This document shows, piece after piece, positions 50,679-63,420 of a stretch of 64,000 nucleotides of DNA; within the stretch, counting starts at the first letter, position 1, and each line of letters begins with the position of its first letter. The DNA lies in the NCBI GenBank assembly GCA_030549495.1, contig JAUIRK010000960.1, positions 649,501 through 713,500 on the forward strand, given 5' to 3'. Origin of the DNA: Nectonema munidae (taxonomy: Eukaryota; Nematomorpha; Nectonematoida; Nectonematidae). Under the pieces are notes generated by a model. The model worked only from the letters and a program-made list of their open reading frames with translations, did not search any database and was not told where the DNA came from. Position numbers and translations under genes: made by a program.

Positions 50679-51470
50679 TTATTTAAAGGAAGTGTTAAAG
50701 TCCATGTAAGATGATCGTGGATAGTTAAAAAATTCTTATATACATTGAGTGAGAGAAGGGTATAGGTTTTTAAAAATAGGATGGAGAAGAGAAAGCTTTG
50801 TTAGAGTAAAGACAACATTTTAAAATTTAATAAATGTACTTGCAATTAAATATTTTTACAACAATAAAAAGAATGAATTCATCAAAAAGTAGAAAATAGG
50901 GGAACAAAGTATCACAAAAACTTAAAAACATCAAGTTAAAGATTGGGAACCATTTTTAGGAAATAATATCATGCATCAGCTTGAAGTCTTCACTGCCACC
51001 ACTCATTCATCTTTTCATCGTCATCCACATCAAACCGCTTACACAATATGGTTAATGTGACATTTGTCTAATAGTTTATCGCCTTCCTAAAAAAAAAAAG
51101 AAACTTCAAATCCAATGTTTAAATTCCTTACTTAGTGAATTTGCATTCAACCTTAAAGTTAAGAAACTTCCATTACGCAAAGACATGTAAATAAGAAGTC
51201 TTCGAGCTTTATTTGTTCTACCCTTCATTGATTACTTATGTGGATAATAATAGTGAGACGAGCTATCATCATTTATGTCTGGTCATGGGATTATTTTCAA
51301 ATAAACAGTGTGAAATATCAATCTTACACCTGCTTCAACTATTTTCTTACAAGTATTTGTTTTAGTTAAAGAATTAAATATATTTATTCATTACTTTCAA
51401 AATTTTTTTAAGTCTTTTTAGTTTTTAAAGTTTTTTAGAGAGATAGGTAGCTTTAAATTTTATTAAGAAG
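50679..51470. repeat. Unit U4, continued
   Basis: Matches 3812-4615 of unit U1 with scattered substitutions. No gene seen. Confidence 0.85.
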
Positions 51471-51472
51471 TA

Positions 51473-53287
51473 CCGTAAAGTTCGGCTAATAAGACCCCTC
51501 GGCGTATAAGACCCCCCTAAATAACATAAAGTAAAAAATTGAATTATACTTATTTTCGGCGTATAAGACCCTGTAACAAAAATTAAAAAAAACGTATCTA
51601 CTAATATCTTTTTAATTTACAAAAAATTGCCTATATTTAAGAAAATATATCGAAAAAATTAACTCGCAACAAAACATTTTAAAAACAAAATTTATTAATT
51701 TAAAAAACACCACTCAGCAAAGACTATCTTCTGAATCTGTTTTGTTTAATTGATCAATCAATTCTTCATCAACTTCAGTTAAGAAATCGTCATATGGATC
51801 TTCACCATCAGACACTCTTATCTCAGTTTCGCAGTCTTCATTTTCCCAAATGATTATACCTTCAGTGCCATCCATTGCATTAGAAATACAACATTTTTTA
51901 AAAGTATATTCAACAATTGAAGGCTTTTTAAGTCATTCCATGCTTTGTCAACAAATTCACAAAGAGTATAGAGTGAAGGAGGACACATATTTCCATTTTT
52001 GTGAAGGATTTTTCAGAACTAGTAAATTAATCATTCCACTGTTTTCTAATATTATCTTTAAAAGGTTTATTTAGAGATACGTCTAAAGGTTGCAAAAGAG
52101 AAGTAAATCCGGCAGGAATAACTGCTAAGTCAGTTTTGTTTGTCAGCAGTTTTTTTTAACTTCTGCACACAAATGAGGTTTAAACATATCCAATACTAAT
52201 AAACTACGAGAATTATTAAAAGAGTTTGGTCTTTTCATCCAAACATTTTGAATCCACAATCTGACTCCTTCTTCATCCATCCATCCTTTAGCATTTACAT
52301 GAACAAAAACTCCTTTGGGAAACATAATTTTTGGCATCAATTTTTGCTTAAAAATAACCATGGGTTTTAGCTTAGTTCCATATCTGCTAAACAAGTTAAA
52401 ACCACAGTAAAAATGTTTTTTTCCCGACCAGTCGTTTTTAAAAGAATAGTTTTTTCCCTTTCAAAGAAACAGTTCGATTTCCAACCATATCAAAATAGAT
52501 CGGTGTTTCGTCCATATTTCCAATATTTGAAAGTGGATTATATATTTGAATTTTTCCAGTTATATTCTTTGCGTTTATTTATTATAAATTTTTGAATGTT
52601 TAAAACTTTATTTTGACTTCTAATTACAAAGCCATTTCTCTTCATAAATCTATAGCATCATGATTTGGTAGCTTTAAAATATTTTTGCTATGTCTTGATT
52701 TAATTTTGCCCATGAAGAGCAAAAATGTAATTTGATTTTGGGTACTACATAACCATTTTGACGCTTCTCTTTAATCATATTCGAAACATTTTCTTCCAAG
52801 ATGGGCCAATGCGCTTTTCCACTTCTCATTGCGCATTTTCTACGGGGTAAGTTCTTTAAAATATTTTTTTTACTTTTCCAATCTCTTACCATTTTAGTAG
52901 TAATATGGAATTTTCTAGCCGTAGCATGAATGGAGTTTTCGATAGAAAATTCAATCACTTTTAGTTTATAACCAGTTTCATAAGATCTTCTTTGAGAGAA
53001 AACCATTTAAATAAAATATTGCTTAAACTTGAGTAAAAAAACTAGGATAAAAAAATTATGAAAAAAAATTATGTAAAATATTTTATATACAAAAAATATT
53101 ACAAAATTTTCTAAAAAAATTTTATTAATAAAAAATATTAATGATAATTTCAAACCGTACTAATTAAAAAATTTTATTTTTATAAATTTTTAAACTAAGA
53201 TTTTTTACTTTGGCGTATAAGACCCTCTCTTAATTTTAAGACTGATATTTAGCTATGAAAAGGGGTCTTATAAGCCGAACTTTACTG
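51473..53287 (-). mobile_element. pogo/Tigger-like DNA transposon (1815 bp)
   Basis: Inverted ends CCGTAAAGTTCGGC and CAGTAAAGTTCGGC (right end read on the minus strand) continue into TAATAAGACCCC-type sequence. It is flanked by TA (51471-51472, 53288-53289). U1 (about 4612) and U2 give the empty site. A second GGCGTATAAGACCC motif recurs subterminally on both sides (about 51501, 51558 and, inverted or direct, near 53213). It encodes one decayed transposase on the minus strand. Confidence 0.9.
51720..53006 (-). pseudogene. pogo-type transposase pseudogene
   Basis: Starts at 53006 with MVFSQRRSYETGYKLKVIEF, then an HTH (ATARKFHITTKMVRDWK) and a CENP-B-like second domain. Further on, pieces in different frames show NMDETPIYFDM with the first catalytic Asp (about 52500), FPKGVFVHVNAKGWMDEEG (about 52270-52330), LLVLDMFKPH with the second Asp (about 52170-52200), and QPLDVSLNKPFK with the third (about 52060-52095). 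An acidic C-terminal stretch runs to about 51720. Several frameshifts and stops separate these blocks, but all three acidic residues survive. Unlike the element at 1085, it was probably near full length when it inserted. Confidence 0.85.
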
Positions 53288-53289
53288 TA

Positions 53290-53842
53290 TATAACTCAAT
53301 AATACTCTATACATATTTTCTGGCGATTTTTGTCGCGTGACAGGTTTTAACAGATTTTTTGAAATAATTGTAAAAAATTTGTTCAAAAGGGAGCCAAGCA
53401 AGTAAGATTTCCATGCAGTTTGTTTAAGCGTATAATCATCACATTCAAAAAATAAAAAAAAAGACAGTGAAGAATTAAGAAATTTATAATAAAAAAACTT
53501 TCAGCACTCTAACCTTGATTTTGCTACAAAACTTTTTTCAGTTTTTTATAAATAAAAAGTGTGTATCTGCTTTTTGCATAAGCACGATGAAAACTACATA
53601 TTGGTGTCAAGTGATTTCCATCATATTTGTTATTGTGCTAGAATAAAATTTGAATTTTTTTTCAAATATTCACAAAATACACGACTTTTTTATGTTTTGT
53701 TTTCAATAAAAATTGTTCTTTTATCTATTATTTTTTAATTATATTTAAAGCAAATGATGATTTTAGACATTTTTTGATTAAAAAAAGGCTTATGTCGATC
53801 TAGTGATAAAACCAGGTCTTTATAAATGAAATCAGAAAACAA
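53290..53842. repeat. Unit U4, continued
   Basis: Matches 4618-5161 closely up to the TTAA of the piggyBac element. No gene seen. Confidence 0.85.
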
Positions 53843-53846
53843 TTAA

Positions 53847-56275
53847 CGGTTAGTTTACAACCATGGGTAAATTTTACCCAACAGCACTTTTAAAGTTACA
53901 TTCTGCTCATAATTTAATTTAAAATAGTTTAAAATTTAATGACTAGTTTCCTTAATATTCATGTTGAGTTTTATGATTTTTGAGTAACTGGGAAAAAAAT
54001 AATGCCTTGTTTGTATTAAAGTACAACCTTGGGTAATTTTTACCCGTATTTTTGTAGGCAATTGTAATCTTTTTGCATTTCTCAATATTTCATTGAACAA
54101 ATATTACTCAGCATCATTGAACAAATATTACTCTTTCATTTATTATTATGATATGCAGTTTATATTATAGTCTGTTTGCATTGCACAATATTACGTATAA
54201 GAGTAAAGCTTTTTCACAATTTTTACTTTTTGATTTATCATTCATCACACACAGCTGTTATTGCACCAAGCGCGTAGCTCTCTCTTCATTGTTTCCTTTA
54301 GCTGTGTTTTATTTTTATCTTAAAATGTTTCGTTCAAAAAGATCTACAAAAGATAAGGCATTAACTAAAATTTATCAATCTTTGTTCGCATATAGTGATA
54401 ATGAAGAACAAATTGTTGAGAATCTTAGTGAATTAGAAGGCGAAACTTCCATACACGAATATCAAAGTAACGCTGAATCGTCCGAGAATGGTTCCGTTTC
54501 TTCAAAAATAAGCGAAGCTTTTTACAAACCAAGTGATCAGCTTTCTCCAACTTCTTCCAAAAGAAATTATGATAGTTCAGAAATAACTTTTTCTGCACCT
54601 GATGGAAGAGAATGGAGAAATAATGGTTCTTCTAACTCTGGTCGACAAGGATCTGAAAATATTTTCAAAAATGAACCATTCAAAATTAATCATAAAATAA
54701 ATCCTAAGAAAGAAATTGAAGCATTTCTCCTTTTTTGCAATGAAATAATTGAGCATTCAACTGTTTACACAAACTTGCATGCAAGAAGAACCATCAATTT
54801 GCATTATCTTGAATCTAGAAAAAAAAAGAAATGGGATGTCATTGACGAAATAGAAATGAATGCTTTTTTTGGCTTGCTTATTCTTGGCGGAGCATATAAT
54901 GCTGGATATACGTCTACCTTGAATCTTTGGTCTAATAAACATGGAAAGCCTATATTTAGAGCTACAATGTCTCGAAAAAGATTTCTTGAAATAAAAAGTT
55001 TTTTACGTTTTGACGATAAGTTGAGAAGAGACAAAGAAGATTCTTTTGCTCCTATACGATTTCTAATGGAAAATGTTTTTCAAAGCTTTCAAGAATATGT
55101 AGTTGCGCCTCCTTACTTGACTATTGATGAGCAATTATTCGAGTTTCATGGTAATGTGAGTTTCAAACAGTACATTCCTTCTAAACCAGGAAAGTTTGGG
55201 ATCAAAGTGTTTATGATTGCAAGTAGTGGAGGGGAATATGTTTTCAATGGTCTAGTTTATTCGGTTCAAAAACATATAAAGATAGTCTTCCACAAATGTG
55301 TTTGAGTAAAACTGGTTCTATTGTTTTTGATCTTATGAAGCCCTTTATGAATTCAGGTAGATATTTAACTGGTGACATTTTTTTCTTCCTGTAATCTTGT
55401 TGATGAACTTCTGAATTAAAAGACAACATATGTGGGAACAGTAAAGAAAAATAAAAGATGTCTTCCTTCAAAAAGTTTAGCTAAACTCAAAGCTAAAAAA
55501 GGAGAAAGTCGATTTTTTTCAATAATAAAAAATTGTTGTGTTGTTTTTATGACAAAAAGTCTTTTCCTGTTTTGCTAATTGACTCTTTTGATACTTTAAG
55601 CTATCAAAATAAAAATAGTGAAAAACCAAGTCAAGTTTTATTTTACAATAAAACAAAAAGTGGCGTTGATATAATTGATAAAAAAGCAAGGGCTTTCAGT
55701 TATAAAAGAAAGTGTAGAAGATGGCCATTTGCATTCATGTTTAACCTTCTAGATTTGTCTTGCATAAATGATAATTATGCTTATAACAAAATTAATTCAG
55801 TTCAATTATCGCATTATGACTTCTTGGTAAACTTGGGCTACCAGCTTGTCGATCAACATATAAATAGAAGAATGAAGAATCCCAAAAGTTTACAGAAAGA
55901 CGTTGTTATTTCTTTAGAACTTTGTGGATATTCATGCAAAAAAGAAAATCAAGGCCTTGTAAAGTTGGTAAAAGCTAAAAGATGTGAATTTTGTAGGAAT
56001 GACAGAAAATCTCATTCAGCATGTATAATATGCAAAAAAAGTAATATGTTTAAAGCACTCTTTCAAAGTGTGTGAAAGTTGCATTGATATTTATTTTAAT
56101 AAAATTGTCTTTTAAATATAAAATAACTAAATTATTAAAAATTCATAAAAACTTTAACTAAATTCTAAATTACTTACAATATTCAAGTTATATTTAAATG
56201 TAGTATTAACACTTTAAAAACACTATAAATGTTAACCATATAAAAATGGGTAAAAATTATCCATGGTTATAACCG
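53847..56275 (+). mobile_element. piggyBac-type DNA transposon
   Basis: The left end CGGTTAGTTTACAACCATGG follows TTAA (53843-53846). The right end, read on the minus strand, is CGGTTATAACCATGG, an inverted match with a 3-bp gap. The right flank is AGCA rather than TTAA, so that side is altered. Unit U2 lacks the element (about 19492). GGGTAA/TTACCC motifs are subterminal at both ends. The left 250 bp are nearly identical to 5166-5417. Confidence 0.85.
54325..56075 (+). pseudogene. piggyBac transposase, broken in the middle
   Basis: I prefer the start at 54325 (MFRSKRSTKDKALTKIYQSL) over the upstream in-frame ATG, whose leader is hydrophobic and unlike the family. An acidic, Ser-rich N-terminus (to about residue 100) leads into the DDE_Tnp_1_7 domain: INPKKEIEAFLLF, FFGLLILGGAYNAGYTS, FLRFDDK, then TIDEQLFEFHG with the first catalytic Asp. 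The frame is lost near 55260 and several stops follow until about 55530. The second long open stretch (55533-56075) carries SGVDIIDKKARAFS with the third Asp, WPFAFMFNLLDLS, and a C-terminal Cys-rich finger (CEFCRNDRKSHSACIICKK). Both halves are well kept, so loss looks recent. The family excises precisely at TTAA. Confidence 0.88.
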
Positions 56276-57106
56276 AGCATAAAATTTTTACGAGGTACAC
56301 TAAATAGTAGGGTAGAAAAATATATAAGATAGTATTTTTCAAATTTAAGTAACAATTAAAATAAGGAACAAAAAATAAAATGATCAATGAATTGTCTTTC
56401 AAAAAATGCAGGCGACTAATCAGGATTTATGTATATTAGAATTTTGGAAAGACCTCTTAAATTTTTGTTTTCTTATCGGTATAGCATCCAAGGGAAGAAT
56501 AATCTTCATAGCTGGACATTTTGTAAAGATAATCCCAATCAGGAATCGAATCTAGACGATCTGGATGGAGATCCCGCGCTCCCAACTCTAAGCCATCTGC
56601 CGACTAATAAATAAGGAATAATGGCCTACACGTGTTGTTCCTATCTATATTATGCATTACGTCTAAAGGAATAAGCTCGATACAATGAAATAATTGTTTG
56701 ATAGTGACTTGTTCGGTTTTTGCGTAATTTCATTGATTAAACTAAAAAATTATTCAAAAAATTTTATCCAAACAAATTAAATAGTTTTCTTATTCCTTCC
56801 TTCACGACTAAGGAACACCGATTTTTAAATATATATAATGTAGATAATGTAACTGATTACGTCATAATAATTGAGGGTGAGACGCATCCAACTAACCACG
56901 CAAGCCTCCTTTTTTGGGGATAGAGCCGCTCTTTTTCCACTAACTCCTTCCCAATCTCTGGACCAGAAGATCTGAGAGTTTGTACTCCAAACCAAACAAC
57001 ACACCACCAAGATCATTAGACACGATAAAGTTTTCATTCGCTTCCTTAAAGAATTTCAGGTAGAATGGATAACTATAACTCTATAACTATATTTGGTAGA
57101 GGGGTA
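56276..57106. repeat. Segment shared with 19494-20301
   Basis: After about 25 bp of unmatched sequence next to the piggyBac end, it parallels 19500-20301 including the SINE. No gene seen; the minus-strand ORF 56825-57037 starts with a hydrophobic stretch, but the matching frame is not kept in the other copy. Confidence 0.75.
56534..56607 (-). mobile_element. tRNA-derived SINE head, second copy
   Basis: A counterpart of 19733-19805 at the same place in the duplicated segment. The B box is degraded (GATTCGATTCC on the minus strand) and the A box reads TGGCTTAGAGTTGGG, so this copy has decayed further. Confidence 0.55.
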
Positions 57107-57904
57107 TAGCAAAAGTTCTGCACAAACTGTTATATTTTAAAAAAAAAGAATCAAGAAATAATGAAAAAAAAATTCAAAAAGATTGGAGTGGACTGTTTGA
57201 AGCAGACTAGAATAGTAGGCAGCATTGATTGTCTGCTTTGGAGGGCAGTCGTCCACCTGGATTATGCCATCACAGTCCCAGAATAGAGTCAGCTGAAACT
57301 TCCCAAATGATGAAGCTGCCTTGGCATGGACAGGCCTGCTCTCTCCTCGGGCTACCCACTGCATGCACTGGCGTTTGGTCTCGGGCATAAAGTAAGGAAG
57401 AGGAGTCTCATCAAATGTGATGATTCGACGCCAAAAGTTGTCCCCAAGCCGATCAAGCATGTTCAAATTTATGACACAAAGATCATGGCGACTTTGGCGT
57501 TGTACTCCTGTCAGCAGTCGTGGCACCCATCTTGCACAAACCTTCTTCATTTCCAGCTTCTTGTGAATTATTCTTTGCAATGTCCCACGACTTAAGCCTG
57601 ATTGTTTCTCTATTTCATCATATGTAGCCCGTCTAATATTTGTGTGAGTCTTCCCTGTTGTTGGAGCTAACATTTGATCTCTCACGAGCAGAATCCTCCC
57701 AATGCAATTTGAGCTTCTTAGCTACCTCAGTTTGTGATAAACCCTCTTTTTGCAGGAAATAAATAATGGCTCGCCACTCATTTTTCTTAAAATTAGACAT
57801 TGCTAAAATTATATCTAATAGACTAATGTCTATAATAGCTGTGACAGATTCCATGTAAAGTAAATATTGGAAAAGTTAATAGCCATTGTGCAGAACTTTT
57901 GGTT
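57107..57904 (-). mobile_element. mariner-type element, internally deleted (798 bp)
   Basis: Same ends and TA flanks as 20302-20981, about 118 bp longer. It lies at the matching site of the duplicated segment, so one insertion was duplicated and the copies then lost different amounts. Confidence 0.85.
57137..57818 (-). pseudogene. mariner transposase remnant, longer copy
   Basis: The N-terminal HTH (MSNFKKNEWRAIIYFLQKEG) and the second frame are as in the 20.3-kb copy. Here the catalytic part continues past IITFDETPLPYFMPETKRQ to LTLFWDCDGIIQVDD (second Asp region) and TINAAYYSSLLQTVHSN. It then ends in unrelated Phe-rich sequence, so the third acidic residue and C-terminus are deleted. A frame change near 57700 separates the HTH from the rest. 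Non-functional. Confidence 0.88.
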
Positions 57905-59040
57905 TAAAAAAATTAACTTTTCACTTTTTTCACTAATGACTAGGAAACAAGAAAGTCAATAAGTTCTTCAATCAAAAGAGCTTATGAAGACAGCATGCAA
58001 ATTTAAATACCCAACGATGGTTCTTGTTATTTCAACGATAATTTTGGTATATTCATATAGCATTTTGAATTGCTCAAGAAATACACTTGATTTGCCGATA
58101 GAAATATTTTATCTAAAATATAATGTTATGTGCTTTAGAAAATTTCATAGCTCTCCGGTGTGAAATACTAAATTTGGAGGTATAAGAAAGCATACAATAC
58201 AAGTTAAAAATGAAAATATAATATGTCATAAAGTGAAAAAGTTGTTGGACACTGCTTTACCAAAAACCATCTTTTTTGCTCTTGGCGCTATTGGTTGTTG
58301 AATTTACTAATTCAATGAAAATTTTGAAAAGGTTTTTCTTCTTTCAAAAAGTTTAAAGTCACTTACTTTTAAAATAAGAAAAGCTTTGAGGAAAAGATGA
58401 AGCAAAGTTTCTTGGAGACTTTTAAAAGGAAGGAATGAAACTGAGCCTATATATAGTAAAGAGAGTTACGATACTTTCAGTCATCTAAAATTTCATTTGA
58501 TTTCCTTCTCATGTAACTATGATATCTATTTCAATTTCAGTGCTTCAATTCTTCTTGATATCTGATACGAGATCATAGAGAGTATTCAATTTCATTTTGC
58601 ATTCATGAACAGAAGCTAGTCATATTAAGCTTAATGATTTGTAGTAAAGGATTTCTATGTACCAACGAAACATTGGAAATATCAAATTTGGTCCATTTGA
58701 TCTCCATAAAATTTGAAATATAAAGGAGGTTAAGTAAATGGTAGCCTGTAATAGCTAAATACTATAATATTATTGCAATGTTTGTGCTTTTCAGTTGTAG
58801 TGAAGATCAGATGTTGGAGGAAATATGCTCCCAATAGTTATGTCTTCTTCTACGATGATAAAACACCTGTTGGAAGAAAATGCCTAGTGGGTAAAAATCA
58901 TTCAAGACATACTCCCCGTTGGAATCAATAAAAAAAATTATAAATTTTTTGTAACAAATCATTTATTTATTGTATATATTAATTTAATAATTATTAAAAT
59001 TTTGCTCAAAATTTTATTGTAAGAAATTTCCTGAATTTAG
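57905..59040. repeat. Segment shared with 20982-22090
   Basis: Close copy of the sequence between the mariner and the satellite array. Here no array follows; the match fades after TTATTGTAAGAAATTTC at about 59030. No gene seen. Confidence 0.75.
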
Positions 59041-60340
59041 AAAAATTGTTCAGAAATTTCCAAAGTTGATTGTTTGTAAAAAATTTCTTGTATTAATTTT
59101 ACCCATTTTAAAAAAAAGAAAGACAGTTCACTACTATTAAATTGATTCTAAAATTATGAAAAAGAGAACTAAATAAAGTGACTTGTTCCGAAATACGCCC
59201 CTGAGTGTTATTTATGTTTCCATTCATATGATTTGTCCGAAATTAAAGGAACAAATATTGCTTATAACAACTTATTCTTTGCGTTTATGCGATTCTTCAT
59301 TTGCATGTCTATTGGGTTCTCTATATGTTCACATTATTTTGTTTTTATCATTGTCTATATTTAATATGTTAGTGTAACAAACTTTCTGAAATCAATTTAG
59401 GCCAACTTGAATCATAAATTTATTAAATTTAGTTTTAGGCCTACCCGACTCTATGAACTCCCATTTAAAAAAACCTTGATCTAATGATCCAAATTTTTCT
59501 TTATAAATTCAATTTTAAAACAGGAACACTAATCTTAGCAAATATTATCGTATTCTGATTCTCTCATATTAACCTTCAAAACATTTTATTGTGGGTTTTG
59601 TTTTTCTTTTTTTTAAATAAATATTTCATACTCAAGATGATTGAAAAATTAATCACTATATTTATAAAAAATATATTTTTACTATATAACCAATAGATAA
59701 AGATTTTCTAATAAATTTTTAAAGAAATGATTTTTTTTTAAGAAAACTGATTTTAGGCATACATCACTAATTCAATAACAATATTTTTAACCGTAGTATT
59801 AGCCAAAATGGGGAACAGAAATAAAATAAGTATATCGTCTATTTGGTATAAAAACAGATATTTTTTAAAAATATTGGAAATATTTTTGGAGACAGTTTTT
59901 AGACGTAAACCGCAAATTTGAGTGAAGCTTACCGATATTTAAAACAATAAATGAGAAAACCGAGCCAAAAATGAAACCAGTTTTGACAATTTGGTATCAA
60001 AACAGATATTTTATTTAAATTTCAAAAATATTTCTGTTGACATTAGACGTAAAACGCATATTTGATTGACATTTGCACATGTTTTAAACCCTTTAAAAGC
60101 TAAAACTGAGCTCAGAAATGAAACTAGCATGAATGATTTTGTAAAAAACATATATTTTATGTAAAATTGGAGAAAATATATTTAGAGATAGTTTTCAAAC
60201 GTACACCGCAAATTTGTTTGAAACTGCTAGATATTCTATAACCTTTAAATGCGAAAACTGAGTCAAGAAATGAAACAAGCATAATCAATTTAGTATAAAC
60301 AAATATATATCCTGTTAAATTTGAATGAATGTTTTTGGAG
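59041..60340. repeat. Diverged unit U5 piece and 110-130-bp degenerate repeats
   Basis: 59560-59830 is a diverged relative of 3600-3770 and 44760-45020 (shared ATATTTCATACTCAAGATGA with the latter). From about 59830, four or five degenerate repeats with AGACGTAAACCGCAAATTTG-like cores match those at 45020-45475. No gene seen; the ORF at 59183-59377 is not supported. Confidence 0.65.
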
Positions 60341-63160
60341 ACTGACAGAGTATTTATCACTTCACAGTTAAAACAGTTTTGAAAATGCAATTATACGGCA
60401 CAGAAAATCGCCTTAGATATCAAGTCTTCGTAACAAAGAGTAAAAATAAACCCAATGTGATAGATTACACCCAGACAATTAACAGATAAACTCCTCTCGA
60501 TGTTTATCCTCTACTCAAAATTTACAACATCGAAGATAAAGTATTACAATATAAAATATGCAGCACCGTGATTTAAAATGGATTAATTATCAAGTTGAGT
60601 TAAAAGAAGAAGAAAAAGTACACAGCCTTTGAAGCTAACGGACGACTTTATGAATTTAATAGAATGCCGTTCGGTCTTACACATGCCGTCTCACTTTTCA
60701 AATAACTATGGACAACTTAATAGATAATTTTGATATAAAAAGAACTTTTCCAAATTTAGACAACATAATAATCTTTGGAAGAAACCAAAAGGAACACGAT
60801 GAAAATTTTTTAAAATTCAACGAGATGAAAGAATAAAAACAAGCTGACGCTAAATGAAAGAAAATCAGTTATTCCAGTACCTGGATTGATCTTTTTGGCT
60901 ATCGCATTGATAAAGGAGTAATTTAGCCAGATCCATAAAGAGTTGAACCACTTCTGAAGCTGCCAATTCCTAAGAATCGCAAAGAACTAGAACGCGTAAT
61001 CGGAATTTTTTCCTATTTTGCAAAGTGGATTCGAAAGTAGTCAGACTGTATTAGCCCTTTAATTCAGGCTAAAAACTTTTCTTTAACTGAACAAGAAATA
61101 TCAACTTTCGAATCTTAAAAATTTTTTTGTAAATTCTTCCCTTCAAGCTATCCACCCAAATAACCCATTTAATGGACAGATAGATGCTTCTGACTTTGCG
61201 ATTTCCTCAATTCTAACACAAAATGGTAAGCCTGTTGCCTATCATGTTCGCATATTCAACAAGTTTGAATTAATGCATACTTCCATTCGAAAAAAGCAGA
61301 AGCAATTATCAAAGCTATATATAAATGGCGCCATTGGGTTATAAAAAACTTTTACATATTCAGTTCAAAAAGGCATGGAAAAATAAAAAATGCAAAAATT
61401 CTGAGATGGAAACATGAATTAAACGAGTACTCATATGATAATAAATTTAGGCCAGGAAAGGGTAACAAATCTGCTAATGCACTTTTACGTTGTATTTGCA
61501 TTACAACTTCCTATAAAGAAAATCTAAAAACAACGCCCCTCCTAAAATTACATTTCCAATTGCTTGAAAATTTTTGTTGATCTAATTCCTTTTGTAGAAC
61601 TCAAATATTATGGTTTCTGCAACTCGTTTTTTAGATTCAATCTTTCTCTTTTATTGAGAAGCCCTAAAAAGTTTTGTTATGTTTCAATCGTAGTTAAGTC
61701 TGGTACATATTACTTTTATATTATCCAATTTTTTTTATAAATTTATTATTTAAACACATCAAGTTTTACCACATCAATTCACTTTGCAGTTCAATGAATG
61801 AGGATCGTTTTAATGCTCTCATTCTTCGTTTTGTTCACAAATTTGATTGGATATTGACACCCTTATTTATATGTATGCTAAAAAGTGTCCTAGGCGGATA
61901 AGCTTTCATCCTCTTAGTTCTTAATCTAGTTACTTTCTTATAATAAACTTATAATTTTTTGATATATTATTATGATACTCTAAGTTTTATAATAAAAAGT
62001 CAATTTTCTCTTTTTATTAAAATATTACAGAAAATAAGATAAAAATAGGTTAAAAATTTTGATAAATCTAAAATTTATATACTTCAAATTTAAGTTCTAG
62101 TTTAGTAAAATCTGCCCGCCACCTAATGTCAATTTCTAGATCCGCCCCTAATCATCACCTATGCCATCCATAAATTACAGGTTTATTTCACTTAGTTCGC
62201 TTAAAAAACTAGGCTTTTTCTTTAGAAAACGTACGCCAAATAACGGAAAACTATGTTGATTGTGCGAGATCAAGCCACGCTTTTGTAAACCTAGTAATCC
62301 TCCTCTTCTCAAGTCCACTAAAGCATGGGGCGTCTGAATTTAGATTTCAAAGTACCACTTAAATCACCTACAAAGAATCGTTTGATGCTAATTTTTAGTG
62401 ATGAATATTAGCGATTTGCTTTTATATTCTTTGCAAAGATACAATTACCGAAAGCTTAATGACGAGCCTAAAATATATATTTTCATTTTGTGGGCTACCA
62501 TCATACATTCATTCTGACAGAGGGGCTTCTTTTCTTTCAAAGTGTTTTTGCAATTATCTACACGAAAAAGGAATTTCAATTTCTAATACTATAAGTTGGA
62601 TCATTCATTGGAGTTATTTGGAAAGCTGTGATCTTAGTTCTTCAAACACACCATCGGCCATTGCAAGATTTAGAAAAAGTCTTTCCTAAAGCTCTAAAAA
62701 GCCTTTGCTCCGAGCAAACCCAACACTCAAATGATGCTGCATATAACATAAGACGATCCAATCGTATTAACACCTTCCTGATATGCTAGGATACTAGTTT
62801 TTTTACATGGGAAGATTGATATACTAACTCGTTAGTACATCTAAATAACCTTTATGAAGGAACTACATCCAAAAACCTTGATTCAATCATGCCTCTCTTC
62901 ACTGTACCTAAACATGCTGTTACCTCTACACTAATCTTTACTTGAAGGAATGGTTTATAACACCCTGAAAATTTCTATTGTGGATTTAATCTTTACTCGA
63001 AGAAAGAGTTTATAACTCTCTGAAGACGTATATTTATTATTTCTAGTAGTATATAAGCACCTCCAATTTTTTCTTCACTATTGTTTTTATTTATCGTCAA
63101 GGCTATTGGTATAATAAAAGTTTTCTCTCTCTTTCTCTTATTTTCATTTTCAGCGCACAC
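60341..63160 (+). mobile_element. Gypsy (Ty3)-type LTR retrotransposon fossil
   Basis: An old, heavily decayed copy inserted into the 110-130-bp repeats, which resume at about 63165. Recognisable parts, in order: reverse transcriptase (FEANGRLYEFNRMPFGLTHA, about 60630-60700), an RNase H-like region (about 61150-61350), and integrase core (LPSYIHSDRGASFLSKCF, about 62495-62560). A possible 3' LTR of about 240 bp (about 62919-63160) has a TATA-like and a poly(A)-signal-like site. Gag and a 5' LTR were not identified. It is broken many times and clearly inactive. Confidence 0.75.
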
Positions 63161-63164
63161 TTAT

Positions 63165-63420
63165 AGGTATTTTCAAATCCTAAATGTCAAAACGAAGTCC
63201 AGTAATGAAGCCAATGGGTCGATTAAGTATAAAGGCATAACTTTTATGTAAAATTTAAGGAATAATTTATTATATATTTGTCATCAATCAAAATTTTGAT
63301 TGATATTTTGCTACAATTGACTATGATTATAGAAAATATTAAATTAAATAAAGTGTTATACGTTCTAAATTGTATAGAAATTATAAATTTTAAAGGGAGT
63401 ATCTAATATAGACAGTAAAT
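63165..63420. repeat. Resumption of degenerate repeats after the LTR fossil
   Basis: Phrases such as AACGAAGTCCAG, ATGAAGCCA and TATAAAGGCATAACTTTTAT match the 110-130-bp repeats before 60340, which brackets the LTR element. Otherwise AT-rich with nothing recognised. Confidence 0.55.
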
